This document shows positions 1-9,828 of a stretch of DNA of 33,961 nucleotides, piece after piece. How positions within the stretch are numbered: the stretch's first letter is position 1; the number at the start of each line of letters is the position of its first letter. This DNA comes from a bacterium (lineage in GTDB: Bacteria; Patescibacteriota; Minisyncoccia; Moranbacterales; UBA2206). The DNA is taken from contig JAJYDG010000009.1 in assembly GCA_021777675.1 (NCBI GenBank), positions 1 to 33,961 of the forward strand, written 5' to 3'. A model generated the notes under the pieces. The model was not told where the DNA came from and did not search any database. It worked only from the letters and a program-made list of their open reading frames with translations. The translations under genes were made by a program, and so were the position numbers.

Positions 1-23
1 TATAGATGAATTCTAATATATCT

Positions 24-990
24 ATTGCACCACTTGACTGATATTTTCATAAATTTGGTTGGGCGTCAAATAATTATTTTTCTTTCTGGGGCGATTGTTC
101 AGATTGTCTTCAATCGGAGTAATAAGACTTGCTGTCTGATTGATATCTTTATCCTTTTTGGGAAAATACTGGCGCAAAAGTCCATTCAAATTCTCTGCAG
201 TGCCTTTTTCCCGGGAAGCGTAAGGATGACAGAAGTGGGATTGTGCACTAAAATCGTTTTTTTGGTTTCTTCGTGAAAAGCATTTTCACCGCCGTTATCT
301 CGGGTGATGCTTTTCACGAAATCTTCCGATTCTCTTTCGATCAATTTTCGGATAGACTGTTCATTTTCTTTCGCCCGTTTGCTTTTCAAAAGGTCAAGTC
401 GGCAAAGCAGAGACTACAGATTCGCAGATGGGATATTATTTTCCAACAAGAGGAAGATCTGCTTCCCGATGTCCGCACTCTTTCCGCTCATTGATTTTTT
501 GCGAATGTTCTTCAATAGAAACCTTATTCTTTATCGGAGCAGAGTGCTGATATCGGAGTTGCCCAACTTTTCTCTTGTAACATAGATGTGAATACAGTTT
601 TTCATGTCTTTTCGCGTGGTTGTAAATGTAATCATAAATTGTTTCATGGCAAAGAGTCAGCCCATCAAGATTATCTGGTGGTTCCGAAACGAGCGTTCCG
701 GCGATTTGCTCCGGCGACCAGTCCTCTTTGAGTTTTTTGATAATGAATTTTTTCAGTTTCGGATTTTTATCAACTTAAACGGATTTCGCGGTATAGGGCA
801 AATGTTCTCCTGAATGGTTTTTAATCTCCCGTACAATGACTGAATGGTCTCTTTTTAGCCTTCTGGCAATCTCGCAGATAGTGCTCAACTCGTTCTCGTT
901 CATAGTAAGTTATTCTTTGCATAAGCCACTTTACTACCCTTAAAAGTTAACTGGTAATCATACCATGGGGTTTGGGTAAAGTGGTGCAAT
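24..990 (-). mobile_element. Degenerate IS30-family insertion sequence
   Basis: Terminal inverted repeats attgcaccactt (24-35) and aagtggtgcaat (979-990). The minus strand encodes IS30-like pieces in different frames: N-terminal HTH 'MNENELSTICEIARRLKRDHSVIVREI', catalytic 'SITRDNGGENAFHEET', C-terminal 'NNRPRKKNNYLTPNQIYENISQVV'. Confidence 0.8.
30..905 (-). pseudogene. IS30-family transposase, frameshifted remnant
   Basis: IS30 DDE motifs are spread over several frames on the minus strand; the longest surviving ORF is 67 aa. Confidence 0.75.
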
Positions 991-1021
991 GGGTTTTGAA
1001 TCCGTCATGTACTGCGTGCGC

Positions 1022-1050
1022 TTGATTTTTTTCTTGTCTTAGTGTATAAT
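1022..1050 (+). promoter_or_regulatory. Sigma-70-type promoter for the RRM gene
   Basis: TTGATT (1022-1027), 17-bp spacer, TATAAT (1045-1050). Confidence 0.7.
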
Positions 1051-1056
1051 GAATCC

Positions 1057-1191
1057 ATTGTAAGTTTTCTCAGCAGGTTTTGCCTTATATGTGAATCTAA
1101 GGAAAAGACTGAAAGCATTAGTTTTCAGGAAAGTAAGCTTAAGCGGGAAGGTCGGCTTGCAATTGTTAATTTTAAGTTATAAGGCAAAAAA
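1057..1191 (+). promoter_or_regulatory. Structured 5' leader of the RRM protein gene
   Basis: A 12-bp perfect inverted repeat, ttttgccttata (1078-1089) and tataaggcaaaa (1178-1189), closes the leader immediately upstream of the ATG at 1192. Inner hairpin ctgaaa...tttcag. Confidence 0.5.
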
Positions 1192-1512
1192 ATGGCACAA
1201 AAATTGTATGTAGGAGGTTTATCCTACAGCACAACCCAAGACGGCTTGAAAGATTATTTTTCTCAAGCAGGAGCTGTTCAGACGGCGATTATCATCATTG
1301 ATAAAATGTCCGGACGCTCGAAAGGTTTTGGTTTCGTGGAAATGTCTTCTGATGAAGAAGCGCAAAAAGCTATTGCTATGTTTGATGGAAAAGAGTTCGA
1401 AGGAAGAACTTTGACTGTTAACGAAGCTCGTCCGATGGAGGAACGACCAAGAACTGGTGGTTTTCGAAAATCAGGCGGAGACGGTGGCTTTCGTGGTGGA
1501 AAAAGATACTAA
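1192..1512 (+). CDS. RNA-binding protein with RRM domain
   Basis: RNP2 'LYVGGL', RNP1 'KGFGFVEM', Gly/Arg-rich C-terminus. Confidence 0.92.
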   Translation: MAQKLYVGGLSYSTTQDGLKDYFSQAGAVQTAIIIIDKMSGRSKGFGFVEMSSDEEAQKAIAMFDGKEFEGRTLTVNEARPMEERPRTGGFRKSGGDGGFRGGKRY

Positions 1513-1530
1513 ATTATCTTTGAAAGTCTA

Positions 1531-1566
1531 AAAAACAGTTCCGAGCAATCGGAGCTGTTTTTTTTG
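1531..1566 (+). terminator. Rho-independent terminator
   Basis: aacagttccga / tcggagctgtt hairpin followed by a T-run. Confidence 0.75.
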
Positions 1567-1633
1567 TGAATTTGACTTGCGAAATAATCCGGCTATTGTT
1601 ATAATTTATTAAGTTGAAATTTAATTTTAGTTT

Positions 1634-2020
1634 TTGAATTTTATGAAGAAAAATAGTTTTAAGATTTTTTTATTGTTTTTTGGGATTTTTATGTTAAGCG
1701 GTTGTATGAATCAAAAAGCGCAAGCGCCGGTTATTGATGATGCAACGATAATTTTGTTTTACGGGCAAGAATGTCCACATTGTCAAATTGTGGAGAAATA
1801 TATTGCGGATAATAATATAAAAAATAAAGTTGTTTTTTCTGAGCGAGAAGTTAACCACAATAGCGCCAATGCTGATTTTATGATGAAAAAGCAAGAATCT
1901 TGCAATCAGTTTGATAAAAACAATGTCGGAGCGGTTCCTTTTTTATGGACAAAAGAAAAATGCTATATAGGGCAAGATGAAATAATGCAATTTTTTAAAG
2001 ATAAAACAAATGGTCGGTAA
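1634..2020 (+). CDS. Thioredoxin-fold lipoprotein
   Basis: Lipobox 'MLSGC'; 'ILFYGQECPHC' CxxC motif. Confidence 0.65.
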   Translation: MNFMKKNSFKIFLLFFGIFMLSGCMNQKAQAPVIDDATIILFYGQECPHCQIVEKYIADNNIKNKVVFSEREVNHNSANADFMMKKQESCNQFDKNNVGAVPFLWTKEKCYIGQDEIMQFFKDKTNGR

Positions 2021-2531
2021 GAATTTCAAAAAGAATTTTTTTTTGCTCTTACTTTTTGTATTTTTTTTGCCCATTTTTTCAGCACGGGCATTTTGTCCTG
2101 TTTGTGTGGTGGCGGTGGGCGCCGGACTCGAACTTTCACATTATCTTGGAATTGATGATACGGTAACCGGCCTGTGGATTGGCGCATTGCTTGTGGCACT
2201 TTCTGCATGGACATTGGAATGGATGAAGAATAAAAAAATCAGTTTTAGACTAAAAACATTTTTGGTTTATGCCGCTTATTATTTATTTACGATTATTCCG
2301 CTTTATTTTGTCGGTCTTATGGGACAGGCGCGGCATAGTTTTTGGGGTGTGGATAAATTGCTTTTGGGAATAATTGCAGGCAGCCTGGTTTTTTATTTTG
2401 GTGGAATGTGGCATTTGCAATTAAAGAAAAAAAATAATAACAAAGTCTATATTCCTTTTCAAAAAGTAATTGTTCCAGTCGCATTGCTTTTAATCTTGAG
2501 CTTGCTTTTTTATTATTTAACATTAAAATAA
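2010..2531 (+). CDS. Multi-pass membrane protein with CPVC motif, possible thiol/disulfide partner
   Basis: Overlaps the upstream thioredoxin-like ORF; 'FCPVCVVAVG' followed by several hydrophobic segments. Confidence 0.5.
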   Translation: MVGKNFKKNFFLLLLFVFFLPIFSARAFCPVCVVAVGAGLELSHYLGIDDTVTGLWIGALLVALSAWTLEWMKNKKISFRLKTFLVYAAYYLFTIIPLYFVGLMGQARHSFWGVDKLLLGIIAGSLVFYFGGMWHLQLKKKNNNKVYIPFQKVIVPVALLLILSLLFYYLTLK

Positions 2532-2538
2532 TAAACAT

Positions 2539-3114
2539 ATGGAAGAAAATAAAATCAAAAGTCTTAATGAGTTTGTGGAAAAAATCGACCAGATGAAAAA
2601 ACAAGACAAAATGGATTTGTCGTCTGATCAGGATTTAAGTCTGGCAATTATGAATCTTATTAGCATTGAAGAACACTTCTTTTTTACGGCGGAAAAAACA
2701 GGCAAAAGCGAATATTTTGATTTATTGCAAGAAGTTAGAAAAATGCGCGGGGAACTTTTGCGAAAAATTATCAAAGAATATGAGGGAGAAGTTTGGTGCA
2801 TTTCCAAACATTTGCTAGCAGCTTCTATGCGACTTATGGAGGTTGGAACAAAGCAGCAAGGAATGGGAAATAAAGAAGCGGCGCATGAGCTATTTCATAA
2901 ATCCTATGACCTCTATGGAATGTTTTGGGCACTCAATATGAAATTAATCGGAACAAATGATGTAAAGGAAATGGCGGGAATAAAAAAAACACAAAACTTA
3001 AGTATTAAAAAAATTGATGAAAATGCTTTAAGCAAAAACGATAAGAATCCGTCTGGCTTTACTGGAAAATTGCGAGAGTTAGTGAGAAAAGCGATTGATT
3101 GTTGTATAGAATAA
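2539..3114 (+). CDS. Hypothetical helical protein
   Basis: 191-aa ORF directly after 2010-2531 on the same strand; predicted alpha-helical. Confidence 0.65.
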   Translation: MEENKIKSLNEFVEKIDQMKKQDKMDLSSDQDLSLAIMNLISIEEHFFFTAEKTGKSEYFDLLQEVRKMRGELLRKIIKEYEGEVWCISKHLLAASMRLMEVGTKQQGMGNKEAAHELFHKSYDLYGMFWALNMKLIGTNDVKEMAGIKKTQNLSIKKIDENALSKNDKNPSGFTGKLRELVRKAIDCCIE

Positions 3115-3185
3115 ATAAAAAAAAGAGTTTCGGTCGATGCTCTTCGTATTCGAATATTAATTAATTTAAAAAATTAAATAAATAT

Positions 3186-3551
3186 ATGAAAAAAAATTTA
3201 GCCGGTTTTATTTTGGGTGTGACAGTTTTGCTTCTAGCCGGTTGCGGTTCCGGTAACAGCACAACAACAACTGATACTGCAAAGAATGAAACATCCAATG
3301 CGGATACTACGCAAATACAAAAAACAAACAATTCTTCAGGCGCCGAAACAGCCAATGTCCCGGTAGCGATAGATCCTTCTACATTGCCGAAGGCGACAGG
3401 AAATCCTGATGATGCGGTTAATGCAATTATTGATGGCGCTGATAAAGAAAAGGCGCAAACTGTGAGCGATAGCACGGATGCTACTTCGGCAGTGGATAGC
3501 AGTGCGGACACTAATAATTTAAATAACACATATGATCAAAACAATTTATAA
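3186..3551 (+). CDS. Hypothetical lipoprotein
   Basis: 'LLLAGCGSG' lipobox; Ser/Thr/Asn-rich mature region. Confidence 0.6.
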   Translation: MKKNLAGFILGVTVLLLAGCGSGNSTTTTDTAKNETSNADTTQIQKTNNSSGAETANVPVAIDPSTLPKATGNPDDAVNAIIDGADKEKAQTVSDSTDATSAVDSSADTNNLNNTYDQNNL

Positions 3552-4434
3552 AAAAAGCTTTTCATTTTTGGTTGTTTTCGGTCTGATTTTTTCTGCTACC
3601 GGCGTCTTGGCTGATAATGGCAATGGGCAGGGCGTTTCCAGCAAGCCTGTCATGCCGGATAGCACCACCGGAAGTGGTAATGGGCAAGGAATCGTCAATA
3701 AAATTAAATCAAACGGAAATATATGTGAAAGAATTACTGAACGGGCAGGAGCATTTCAGCAAAAAGCAAGCGATCAAGAGAGTCAAATCAAAACCAGAAA
3801 TATGACAAGATTGACCAATTGGACAACGAAAGAAAGCGAACAAGACGCTAAACTAGCCGGATTAAGGGCTGGTTGGGATACTAATAGAAAAAATCAATTT
3901 TCCGCACTTGAAGCAAAAGCGCAAACAGATGCACAGAAAACGGCTGTTGCTAATTTTGAGACTATAACCAATGCAGCTATTACGACAAGACGAGCAGCTG
4001 TTGATGATGCTATTAAAGCCTTTAGAATTGGTATGCAAAATGCAATTACAACAAGACAAGGACAAATCGATCAATTAGTTTCAGGATCGGCGGCTTCCAG
4101 GCAATCCTTATGGAGTAAAGCGGAAGCGGATTGCACAGCAGGCGTGGACGCAAAAACCGTAATGGCTAATTTGAAAAGCGGAATGCAGGCGATTCGTACT
4201 CAGACTCAATCAGACAAGCAAAATGTAGCCAAAATCAATACAACCGTGGCCACTTTAGTAGCAACAAGAAAAGCCACTGTGGATAAGGCTTTTTCTGATT
4301 TTAAAGCAACGATGGAACAAGCTAGGATTGCGTTGAAAAAAGCTTTTGGAACAACAGCTACGACAAATTCCACTCCGACAACTACTCCAACCACCACAAC
4401 TACCACAACTACGCCAACAACTATTGGAAATTAA
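3532..4434 (+). CDS. Secreted coiled-coil protein with Thr/Pro-rich tail
   Basis: N-terminal signal peptide; two GNGQG motifs; long helical middle; C-terminal 'TPTTTPTTTTTTTTPTT'. Confidence 0.65.
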   Translation: MIKTIYKKSFSFLVVFGLIFSATGVLADNGNGQGVSSKPVMPDSTTGSGNGQGIVNKIKSNGNICERITERAGAFQQKASDQESQIKTRNMTRLTNWTTKESEQDAKLAGLRAGWDTNRKNQFSALEAKAQTDAQKTAVANFETITNAAITTRRAAVDDAIKAFRIGMQNAITTRQGQIDQLVSGSAASRQSLWSKAEADCTAGVDAKTVMANLKSGMQAIRTQTQSDKQNVAKINTTVATLVATRKATVDKAFSDFKATMEQARIALKKAFGTTATTNSTPTTTPTTTTTTTTPTTIGN

Positions 4435-4462
4435 GCGAGTTTAGCTTGAAATTGAAAAATAA

Positions 4463-4496
4463 ATCCATTTCGCACATCGAAATGGATTTTATTTTG
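4463..4496 (+). terminator. Hairpin terminator
   Basis: aaatccatttcg / cgaaatggattt inverted repeat followed by T-rich sequence. Confidence 0.65.
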
Positions 4497-4536
4497 AAAA
4501 AATGATAGAATGAAGATGTAATTTTTTTATAAGCAT

Positions 4537-5598
4537 ATGAAAAAAATAAAATTGGGAATTGTTTTTGGCGGTCGCTCCAATGAACACGAGGTTTCTTTGA
4601 AGTCGGCAAAGCAGGTTATTGATGCTATCAATAAAGAGCGTTATAAAATTTCTCCCATTGCAATTACAAAAAAGGGTGTTTGGCTTTTTGAAGACAGTGG
4701 TTTGAAATATTTGGATTTTAATTTAGCAAAAGCGCAAAAAGAAGGAGGAGTTGAAGTTGATGCGGATTTTTTATCGGAAAAAAATGATGATGTTTTTGAA
4801 CTATTAAAAAAATTGGATTTAATTTTACCTATCTTGCATGGTCCGTATGGCGAAGATGGGAGATTGCAAGGAATGCTTGATATGCTTTCCGTTCCATATG
4901 TTTTTTCCGGTGCCTTAGCTTCCGCCTTAGCAATGAATAAACAAAAAACAAAAATAATCGCTAAAAAATGTGGTTTGAAGGTGGCGAAAGAAATTATTAT
5001 TGAAAAAAACAAAAAATATAAACCGGATAAAATTATTGAAAAAATAAATTTTCCTATTGTAATAAAACCAATTGAATTAGGATCTTCAGTGGGCATAGAT
5101 ATTGTTAAGAATAAACAAGAATTAGAGCAAGGTATTGAAAGAGCCTTGTCTTATGGTGAAAAAGTTATGTTGGAACAATATATAAAAGGTCGAGAACTGA
5201 CTGTCGGAGTAATGGGGGAAAAAACTCCCAAGGCCTTGCCGGTTATTGAAATTATTCCAAAGCTTTCCAATTTTTTTGACTATAAAGCAAAATATCAAGT
5301 TGGCGGTTCGCAAGAAATTTGTCCGGCGGATATTCCTGAAGAAATTCGAAAAAAAGTGCAAAAAAACGCGGTAAAAATCTTTAAAGCTTTGGATTGTCGT
5401 GATTTGGCGCGAGCGGATTTTATTTGGAAAAATGATTCAAAAGAGATTTATTTTTTGGAAATAAACACTATTCCGGGAATGACTGGCACCAGTCTTGCTC
5501 CTCAAGCGGCTAAGGCAAGCGGAATGGATTTTTCTCAGTTTCTGGATAAGCTCATAATAGGTGCTTTAAAAAGAAAAAATAAAAATTTTTATGCCTAA
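4537..5598 (+). CDS. ddl: D-alanine--D-alanine ligase
   Basis: 'GIVFGGRSNEHEVSLKSAKQV', 'HGPYGEDGRLQGMLDMLSVPYVFSG', 'EINTIPGMTGTSLAPQAAKASG'. Confidence 0.95.
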   Translation: MKKIKLGIVFGGRSNEHEVSLKSAKQVIDAINKERYKISPIAITKKGVWLFEDSGLKYLDFNLAKAQKEGGVEVDADFLSEKNDDVFELLKKLDLILPILHGPYGEDGRLQGMLDMLSVPYVFSGALASALAMNKQKTKIIAKKCGLKVAKEIIIEKNKKYKPDKIIEKINFPIVIKPIELGSSVGIDIVKNKQELEQGIERALSYGEKVMLEQYIKGRELTVGVMGEKTPKALPVIEIIPKLSNFFDYKAKYQVGGSQEICPADIPEEIRKKVQKNAVKIFKALDCRDLARADFIWKNDSKEIYFLEINTIPGMTGTSLAPQAAKASGMDFSQFLDKLIIGALKRKNKNFYA

Positions 5599-5887
5599 GA
5601 TTAATATAAAATTAAAAGAAGATCTGGCTGAAGTTAAAAAGGAGGTTAGTCGAAGAACCTTTGATTATGTGATTACAGCTTTCGGTTTGGTGGCTGGTTT
5701 GGCATGGAACGATGCGATAAAATCCCTCATAGAATATCTTTTTCCACAAAATCAAAATGGAGTCAAAGCCAAGCTTATCTATGCGATTTTCATTACTTTG
5801 ATTATGGCGATAGTGAGTTACTATGTGGCAAGGTTTTCTCCCAAAGAAGAAAATGTTAAAAAAAGAAAAAGTCGTCACAAAGAATAA
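5591..5887 (+). CDS. DUF5654-like small membrane protein
   Basis: 'RRTFDYVITAFGLVAGLAWNDAIKSLI' plus a second TM segment; overlaps the ddl end. Confidence 0.6.
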   Translation: MPKINIKLKEDLAEVKKEVSRRTFDYVITAFGLVAGLAWNDAIKSLIEYLFPQNQNGVKAKLIYAIFITLIMAIVSYYVARFSPKEENVKKRKSRHKE

Positions 5888-5901
5888 TAGGAAGCTGAAA
5901 A

Positions 5902-6738
5902 ATGAATAATTTTTTGGAGTTTTATCAATATTTGCCTTATCGAGTAGATCCGGAAATTTTTCATATCGGTCAATATTTTTTTGGCTGGTATGCTTTTATG
6001 TATTTGGCAGGTTTTTCTACGGTTTATTTGCTTTTGCGGAAAAGATTGATTTTGAGAGAAGGCAAAATATCAGAAGAACAGTTGTCGGATATTTTAATTT
6101 TTTGTTTTATTGGAGCAATAATCGGTGGTCGCTTAGGTTATGTGTTTTTTTATGATTTGTCTTATTATTTAGCCAATCCTTTGGCGGTCATATCTCCATT
6201 TGATCTCTCCAGTGGAAAACTAATTGGAATTCGTGGAATGAGTTATCATGGCGGATTGATTGGGGCGCTTATTTTTGGAATTATTTTTGCGAAAAAAAAC
6301 AAGCTTGATTTTTGGCAAATAACGGATTTTATTTTGCCAGCTATTCCGGCAGGATATTTTTTTGGGAGAATCGGAAATTTTTTGAATGGTGAATTATACG
6401 GACGCATAACCGATAAATGGTGGGGAATGTATTTTCCCAATGATACTTTGAAAGTTTTGCGTTATCCATCACAAATATACGAAGCTTTTTTGGAGGGTTT
6501 TTTGTTGTTTGTTTTTTTTTGGAAAATAAGAAACAGAGCGGAATTTAAGGGGGTGATTCTAGCTTGGTATTTGATGAGTTATGCCATGATGCGTTTTATC
6601 GGGGAATTTTTTCGACAACCTGATGCGCAACTTGGATTATTGATTTGTGGCCTAAGTATGGGTCAACTTCTTAGTTTAGTAATGTTTTTTTGCGGGATGA
6701 CGATATTGTTTTGGCGAAAGAGAAAAAGTGTAGTATAA
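5902..6738 (+). CDS. lgt: Prolipoprotein diacylglyceryl transferase
   Basis: 'GGRLGYVFFYD', 'GMSYHGGLIGALI', 'GRIGNFLNGELYG', 'YPSQIYEAFLEG'. Confidence 0.95.
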   Translation: MNNFLEFYQYLPYRVDPEIFHIGQYFFGWYAFMYLAGFSTVYLLLRKRLILREGKISEEQLSDILIFCFIGAIIGGRLGYVFFYDLSYYLANPLAVISPFDLSSGKLIGIRGMSYHGGLIGALIFGIIFAKKNKLDFWQITDFILPAIPAGYFFGRIGNFLNGELYGRITDKWWGMYFPNDTLKVLRYPSQIYEAFLEGFLLFVFFWKIRNRAEFKGVILAWYLMSYAMMRFIGEFFRQPDAQLGLLICGLSMGQLLSLVMFFCGMTILFWRKRKSVV

Positions 6739-6776
6739 TTTATTAAGGTGATTTTGAAGAATATAAAAAATAACCG

Positions 6777-7847
6777 ATGCAAAAAATACAAAAACAATTT
6801 TCAGTTGATGGTATTTCCAAAGAACGACACAAGCAAAGGGAGTTTGATTATGATTTAGCGCAATTTGCCTTGAAGAATAAGAATTCTTCCGTTTTGTTTT
6901 CCCATAAATATGGACGAGTCAAGCAATTTACCACTCGAGATTCAAAATTGTATTTTACGCAAAAAGAATTAAAAAAAATTCGTTCCGGCGAAAGAGTGGA
7001 GTTTTTCACGGAAAGAGTTGATTGCGTCGGTTTTCGTTATGACAGAAAAAAAACATATTATGCTAAAAAAGAAAATCCATATTATTTTGAATTAAAAGAG
7101 CGTTATTCTAGTTTAAGACAATATATTACGGATGCTTTTCGCGGCTATACTCATGGAATAGGATTAGTGCGAATGTGGAATATATCCCTTGTAAGTTCGC
7201 TTATTTTTGGAATGTTTTTAATGACAATGATTTATCGTTATTTAGGGCAAGGAGCGCATGCCCAAGAAGACGGAGCTGTTTCTTCGTTGCCGAAAACAAC
7301 TCAAGTTCTGGGTGCGCAAACAACCAATCAGGAAGCTGTTCAAAGAGAAAGGGATTATTATACGGCAAAGATTTTGGCTGAATTGTCATCTAAAAAGAAC
7401 GCCGATTTTGAAAAAACATTGAGAAATATGGTTAGAGGCTATCCTATTGAAGCGATGGTTCCATATATTGCAAAACAAGATCGGGTTGTTGCGGCTTTCA
7501 TTGTCGCTATTGCCAAAAAAGAAAGTTCATGGGGAGTCCATGCCCCGGTTCTGGACGATCAGGATTGTTTTAATTATTGGGGTTTTCGCAAGAAAACTGA
7601 TAGAATGGGAACGGGGGGGCATACGTGCTTTAATAGTCGCCAAGAAGCTGTAACTGCGGTGGCAAACAGGATAAATACATTAGTGTATGATGAAAAAAAT
7701 GATACACCTGAAAAAATGGTTTCTCCATGGAAATGTGGTTATGATTGTTCATGGGATAGCAAGCAGGCGGTTCAAAAATGGATAGATGATGTAGACTTTT
7801 ATTTTAGAAAAATTGATACAGGAGATGAAGTAAATCCGGAGAGTTAG
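6777..7847 (+). CDS. Membrane-anchored lysozyme-like (glucosaminidase/transglycosylase-type) protein
   Basis: TM segment 'NISLVSSLIFGMFLMTMIYRYL'; C-terminal 'VAIAKKESSWGVHAP...CFNYWGFR...QEAVTAVANRI'. Confidence 0.5.
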   Translation: MQKIQKQFSVDGISKERHKQREFDYDLAQFALKNKNSSVLFSHKYGRVKQFTTRDSKLYFTQKELKKIRSGERVEFFTERVDCVGFRYDRKKTYYAKKENPYYFELKERYSSLRQYITDAFRGYTHGIGLVRMWNISLVSSLIFGMFLMTMIYRYLGQGAHAQEDGAVSSLPKTTQVLGAQTTNQEAVQRERDYYTAKILAELSSKKNADFEKTLRNMVRGYPIEAMVPYIAKQDRVVAAFIVAIAKKESSWGVHAPVLDDQDCFNYWGFRKKTDRMGTGGHTCFNSRQEAVTAVANRINTLVYDEKNDTPEKMVSPWKCGYDCSWDSKQAVQKWIDDVDFYFRKIDTGDEVNPES

Positions 7848-7890
7848 TGCTGTTTTTCTTAAGTTGCGAATAAACTAAAACACGAAAAAG

Positions 7891-8616
7891 ATGGCAAAAA
7901 CCATCGCAACATTTGAACATGAAGAGAAATTATTAGCTTCTGGCTTTGATTTTGTTTTGGGGATTGATGAAGCTGGACGTGGACCATTGGCTGGACCGGT
8001 TGTGGCAAGCGTGGCGACACCCAAGGATTTTAAAAGTTTGAATTTGGAAGATAAGAAATGGAATTTTATTCGAGATTCAAAAACGCTTTCAGAAAAACAA
8101 CGCGAAGTAATGGTCGATTTTATTTATGAACATTTCTATGTCGGTGTTGGAGTCTGCGATCATAAAACAATTGATCGAATTAATATTCTGGAAGCAAGTT
8201 TTCTGGCAATGAAGAAGGCAATTACAGATTTTCAAAAAAGACAAAAAGAATTAATACGAGATAAAAAATGCATAGTGCTGGTAGATGGAAACAAAATTAT
8301 CCCCAGCTTTTCTTTGGAGCAATTGGCGATTATCGGTGGAGATAAGTTGGTTAAATCAATCGCAGCGGCTTCAATTATTGCCAAGGTAACGCGCGATCGA
8401 GTTATTTGTGATGCGGACAAATTATACCCGCAATATGGCTTTGCCAAACACAAGGGTTATGGCACGAAAGTGCATTTTGAGGCGCTTGAAAAATATGGAC
8501 CGTGTCCGATTCACAGGCAAAGTTTTGAGCCAATAAAAAGCCATATCTATAGTCAAGCAGGCTGGACGAAACAAGCAAAAGAATGTTATTATAAGGGTGT
8601 GAGATATTCAAAATAA
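7891..8616 (+). CDS. rnhB: Ribonuclease HII
   Basis: 'VLGIDEAGRGPLAGPVVA', 'RDSKTLSEKQRE', 'KVTRDRVICDADKLYPQYGFAKHKGYGTKVH'. Confidence 0.95.
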   Translation: MAKTIATFEHEEKLLASGFDFVLGIDEAGRGPLAGPVVASVATPKDFKSLNLEDKKWNFIRDSKTLSEKQREVMVDFIYEHFYVGVGVCDHKTIDRINILEASFLAMKKAITDFQKRQKELIRDKKCIVLVDGNKIIPSFSLEQLAIIGGDKLVKSIAAASIIAKVTRDRVICDADKLYPQYGFAKHKGYGTKVHFEALEKYGPCPIHRQSFEPIKSHIYSQAGWTKQAKECYYKGVRYSK

Positions 8617-8642
8617 ATCTTAATCCAATATAACGGAATTAT

Positions 8643-9809
8643 ATGAAAATAGGCATTGATGCCCGCAATATTCTTAATCCCGATAAGGGAGAGGCGATTG
8701 GAGCAGGACATTATACATATCAGCTCATTCGCCATCTTTTAAAAGTGGATGAGGTAAATGAGTATGTTTTGTTTTTTGATTTTCGTGCGCGCGAAAAAGA
8801 TATTAAAAAATTTTCAAAGAAAAATGTTAAGATAAAATTTTATCCGTTTTCCGATTATAAAAAATATCTTCCGGGAGCATACAGTGAAATTTTAGGAACA
8901 GCCACTCTTGCCAAGGAAAAACTGAATGTTTTACACACCACTTCTCCGCTTAGCAGAATCCCTGTTTCTTATCATGGAAAAACAGTGGCAACTATTCATG
9001 ATCTGGCGGCAATTAAAGTTCCGGAAGTTTTTCCATCTTTAGTTCGCGCCAAAGCCAAGGCGATGCTGAGCTTTGCTATTAAAAAAGCGGATAAATTAAT
9101 TGCGGTTTCTCAATCAACCAAAAATGATATTTGTGATATTTTTAAAATTTCGGAAGATAAAATCAATGTAATTTATAGTGGATATGATAAGCGTTTATCG
9201 GAAAAATCAACAGTGGCACGCACTGAAATATTAAAGCGCTATAACCTTTCAATTGATGAAAAATACATTTTATTTTTAGGCACCATTGAGCCGGTAAAAA
9301 ATATCGCTCGTCTTTTGGAAGCATTTGCTATTTTTAGAAAAAATTTTTTTGCTGAGAAGAAAATGTTTAATTATAAATTGATTATTGCCGGAAAAAGAGG
9401 CTGGCTGGCAACCGAGCATAAGCAGATGGCAAAAGATTTGGAAATTGAAAAAGACTTGATTTTTACCGGATATGTGGTTGGCGATGAAGTGCCAGCGCTT
9501 TTTTCTCAAGCGGATTTTTTTGTAATGCCGTCGCTCTATGAAGGCTTTGGAACAACTGTGCTTGAAGCATTTGCAACTGGTGTGCCAGCGATTCTTTCTA
9601 ATGTTTCTTCTATTCCGGAAATTGCCGGAAATGCGGCAAAACTGGTTAGTCCTTTTGATGTGGAAGAAATTGCCAATGCAATGTTTGATTTTTCGCAAAG
9701 TGAAGATTTGAAAAATAACTATCGCAAAAGAGGCTATTTGCAAGTGGAGAAGTTTGATTGGGAAAAATGTGCGAAAGAGACGTTGAGTTTATATGAAAGT
9801 TTGAAATGA
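8643..9809 (+). CDS. Glycosyltransferase family 4-like protein
   Basis: 'MKIGIDARNI', 'TIHDLAAIKVPEVFP', 'ILFLGTIEPVKNIARLLEAF', 'MPSLYEGFGTTVLEAFATGVPAILSNVSSIPEIAG'. Confidence 0.9.
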   Translation: MKIGIDARNILNPDKGEAIGAGHYTYQLIRHLLKVDEVNEYVLFFDFRAREKDIKKFSKKNVKIKFYPFSDYKKYLPGAYSEILGTATLAKEKLNVLHTTSPLSRIPVSYHGKTVATIHDLAAIKVPEVFPSLVRAKAKAMLSFAIKKADKLIAVSQSTKNDICDIFKISEDKINVIYSGYDKRLSEKSTVARTEILKRYNLSIDEKYILFLGTIEPVKNIARLLEAFAIFRKNFFAEKKMFNYKLIIAGKRGWLATEHKQMAKDLEIEKDLIFTGYVVGDEVPALFSQADFFVMPSLYEGFGTTVLEAFATGVPAILSNVSSIPEIAGNAAKLVSPFDVEEIANAMFDFSQSEDLKNNYRKRGYLQVEKFDWEKCAKETLSLYESLK

Positions 9810-9828
9810 TTTTTTAATAGATAAAAAA

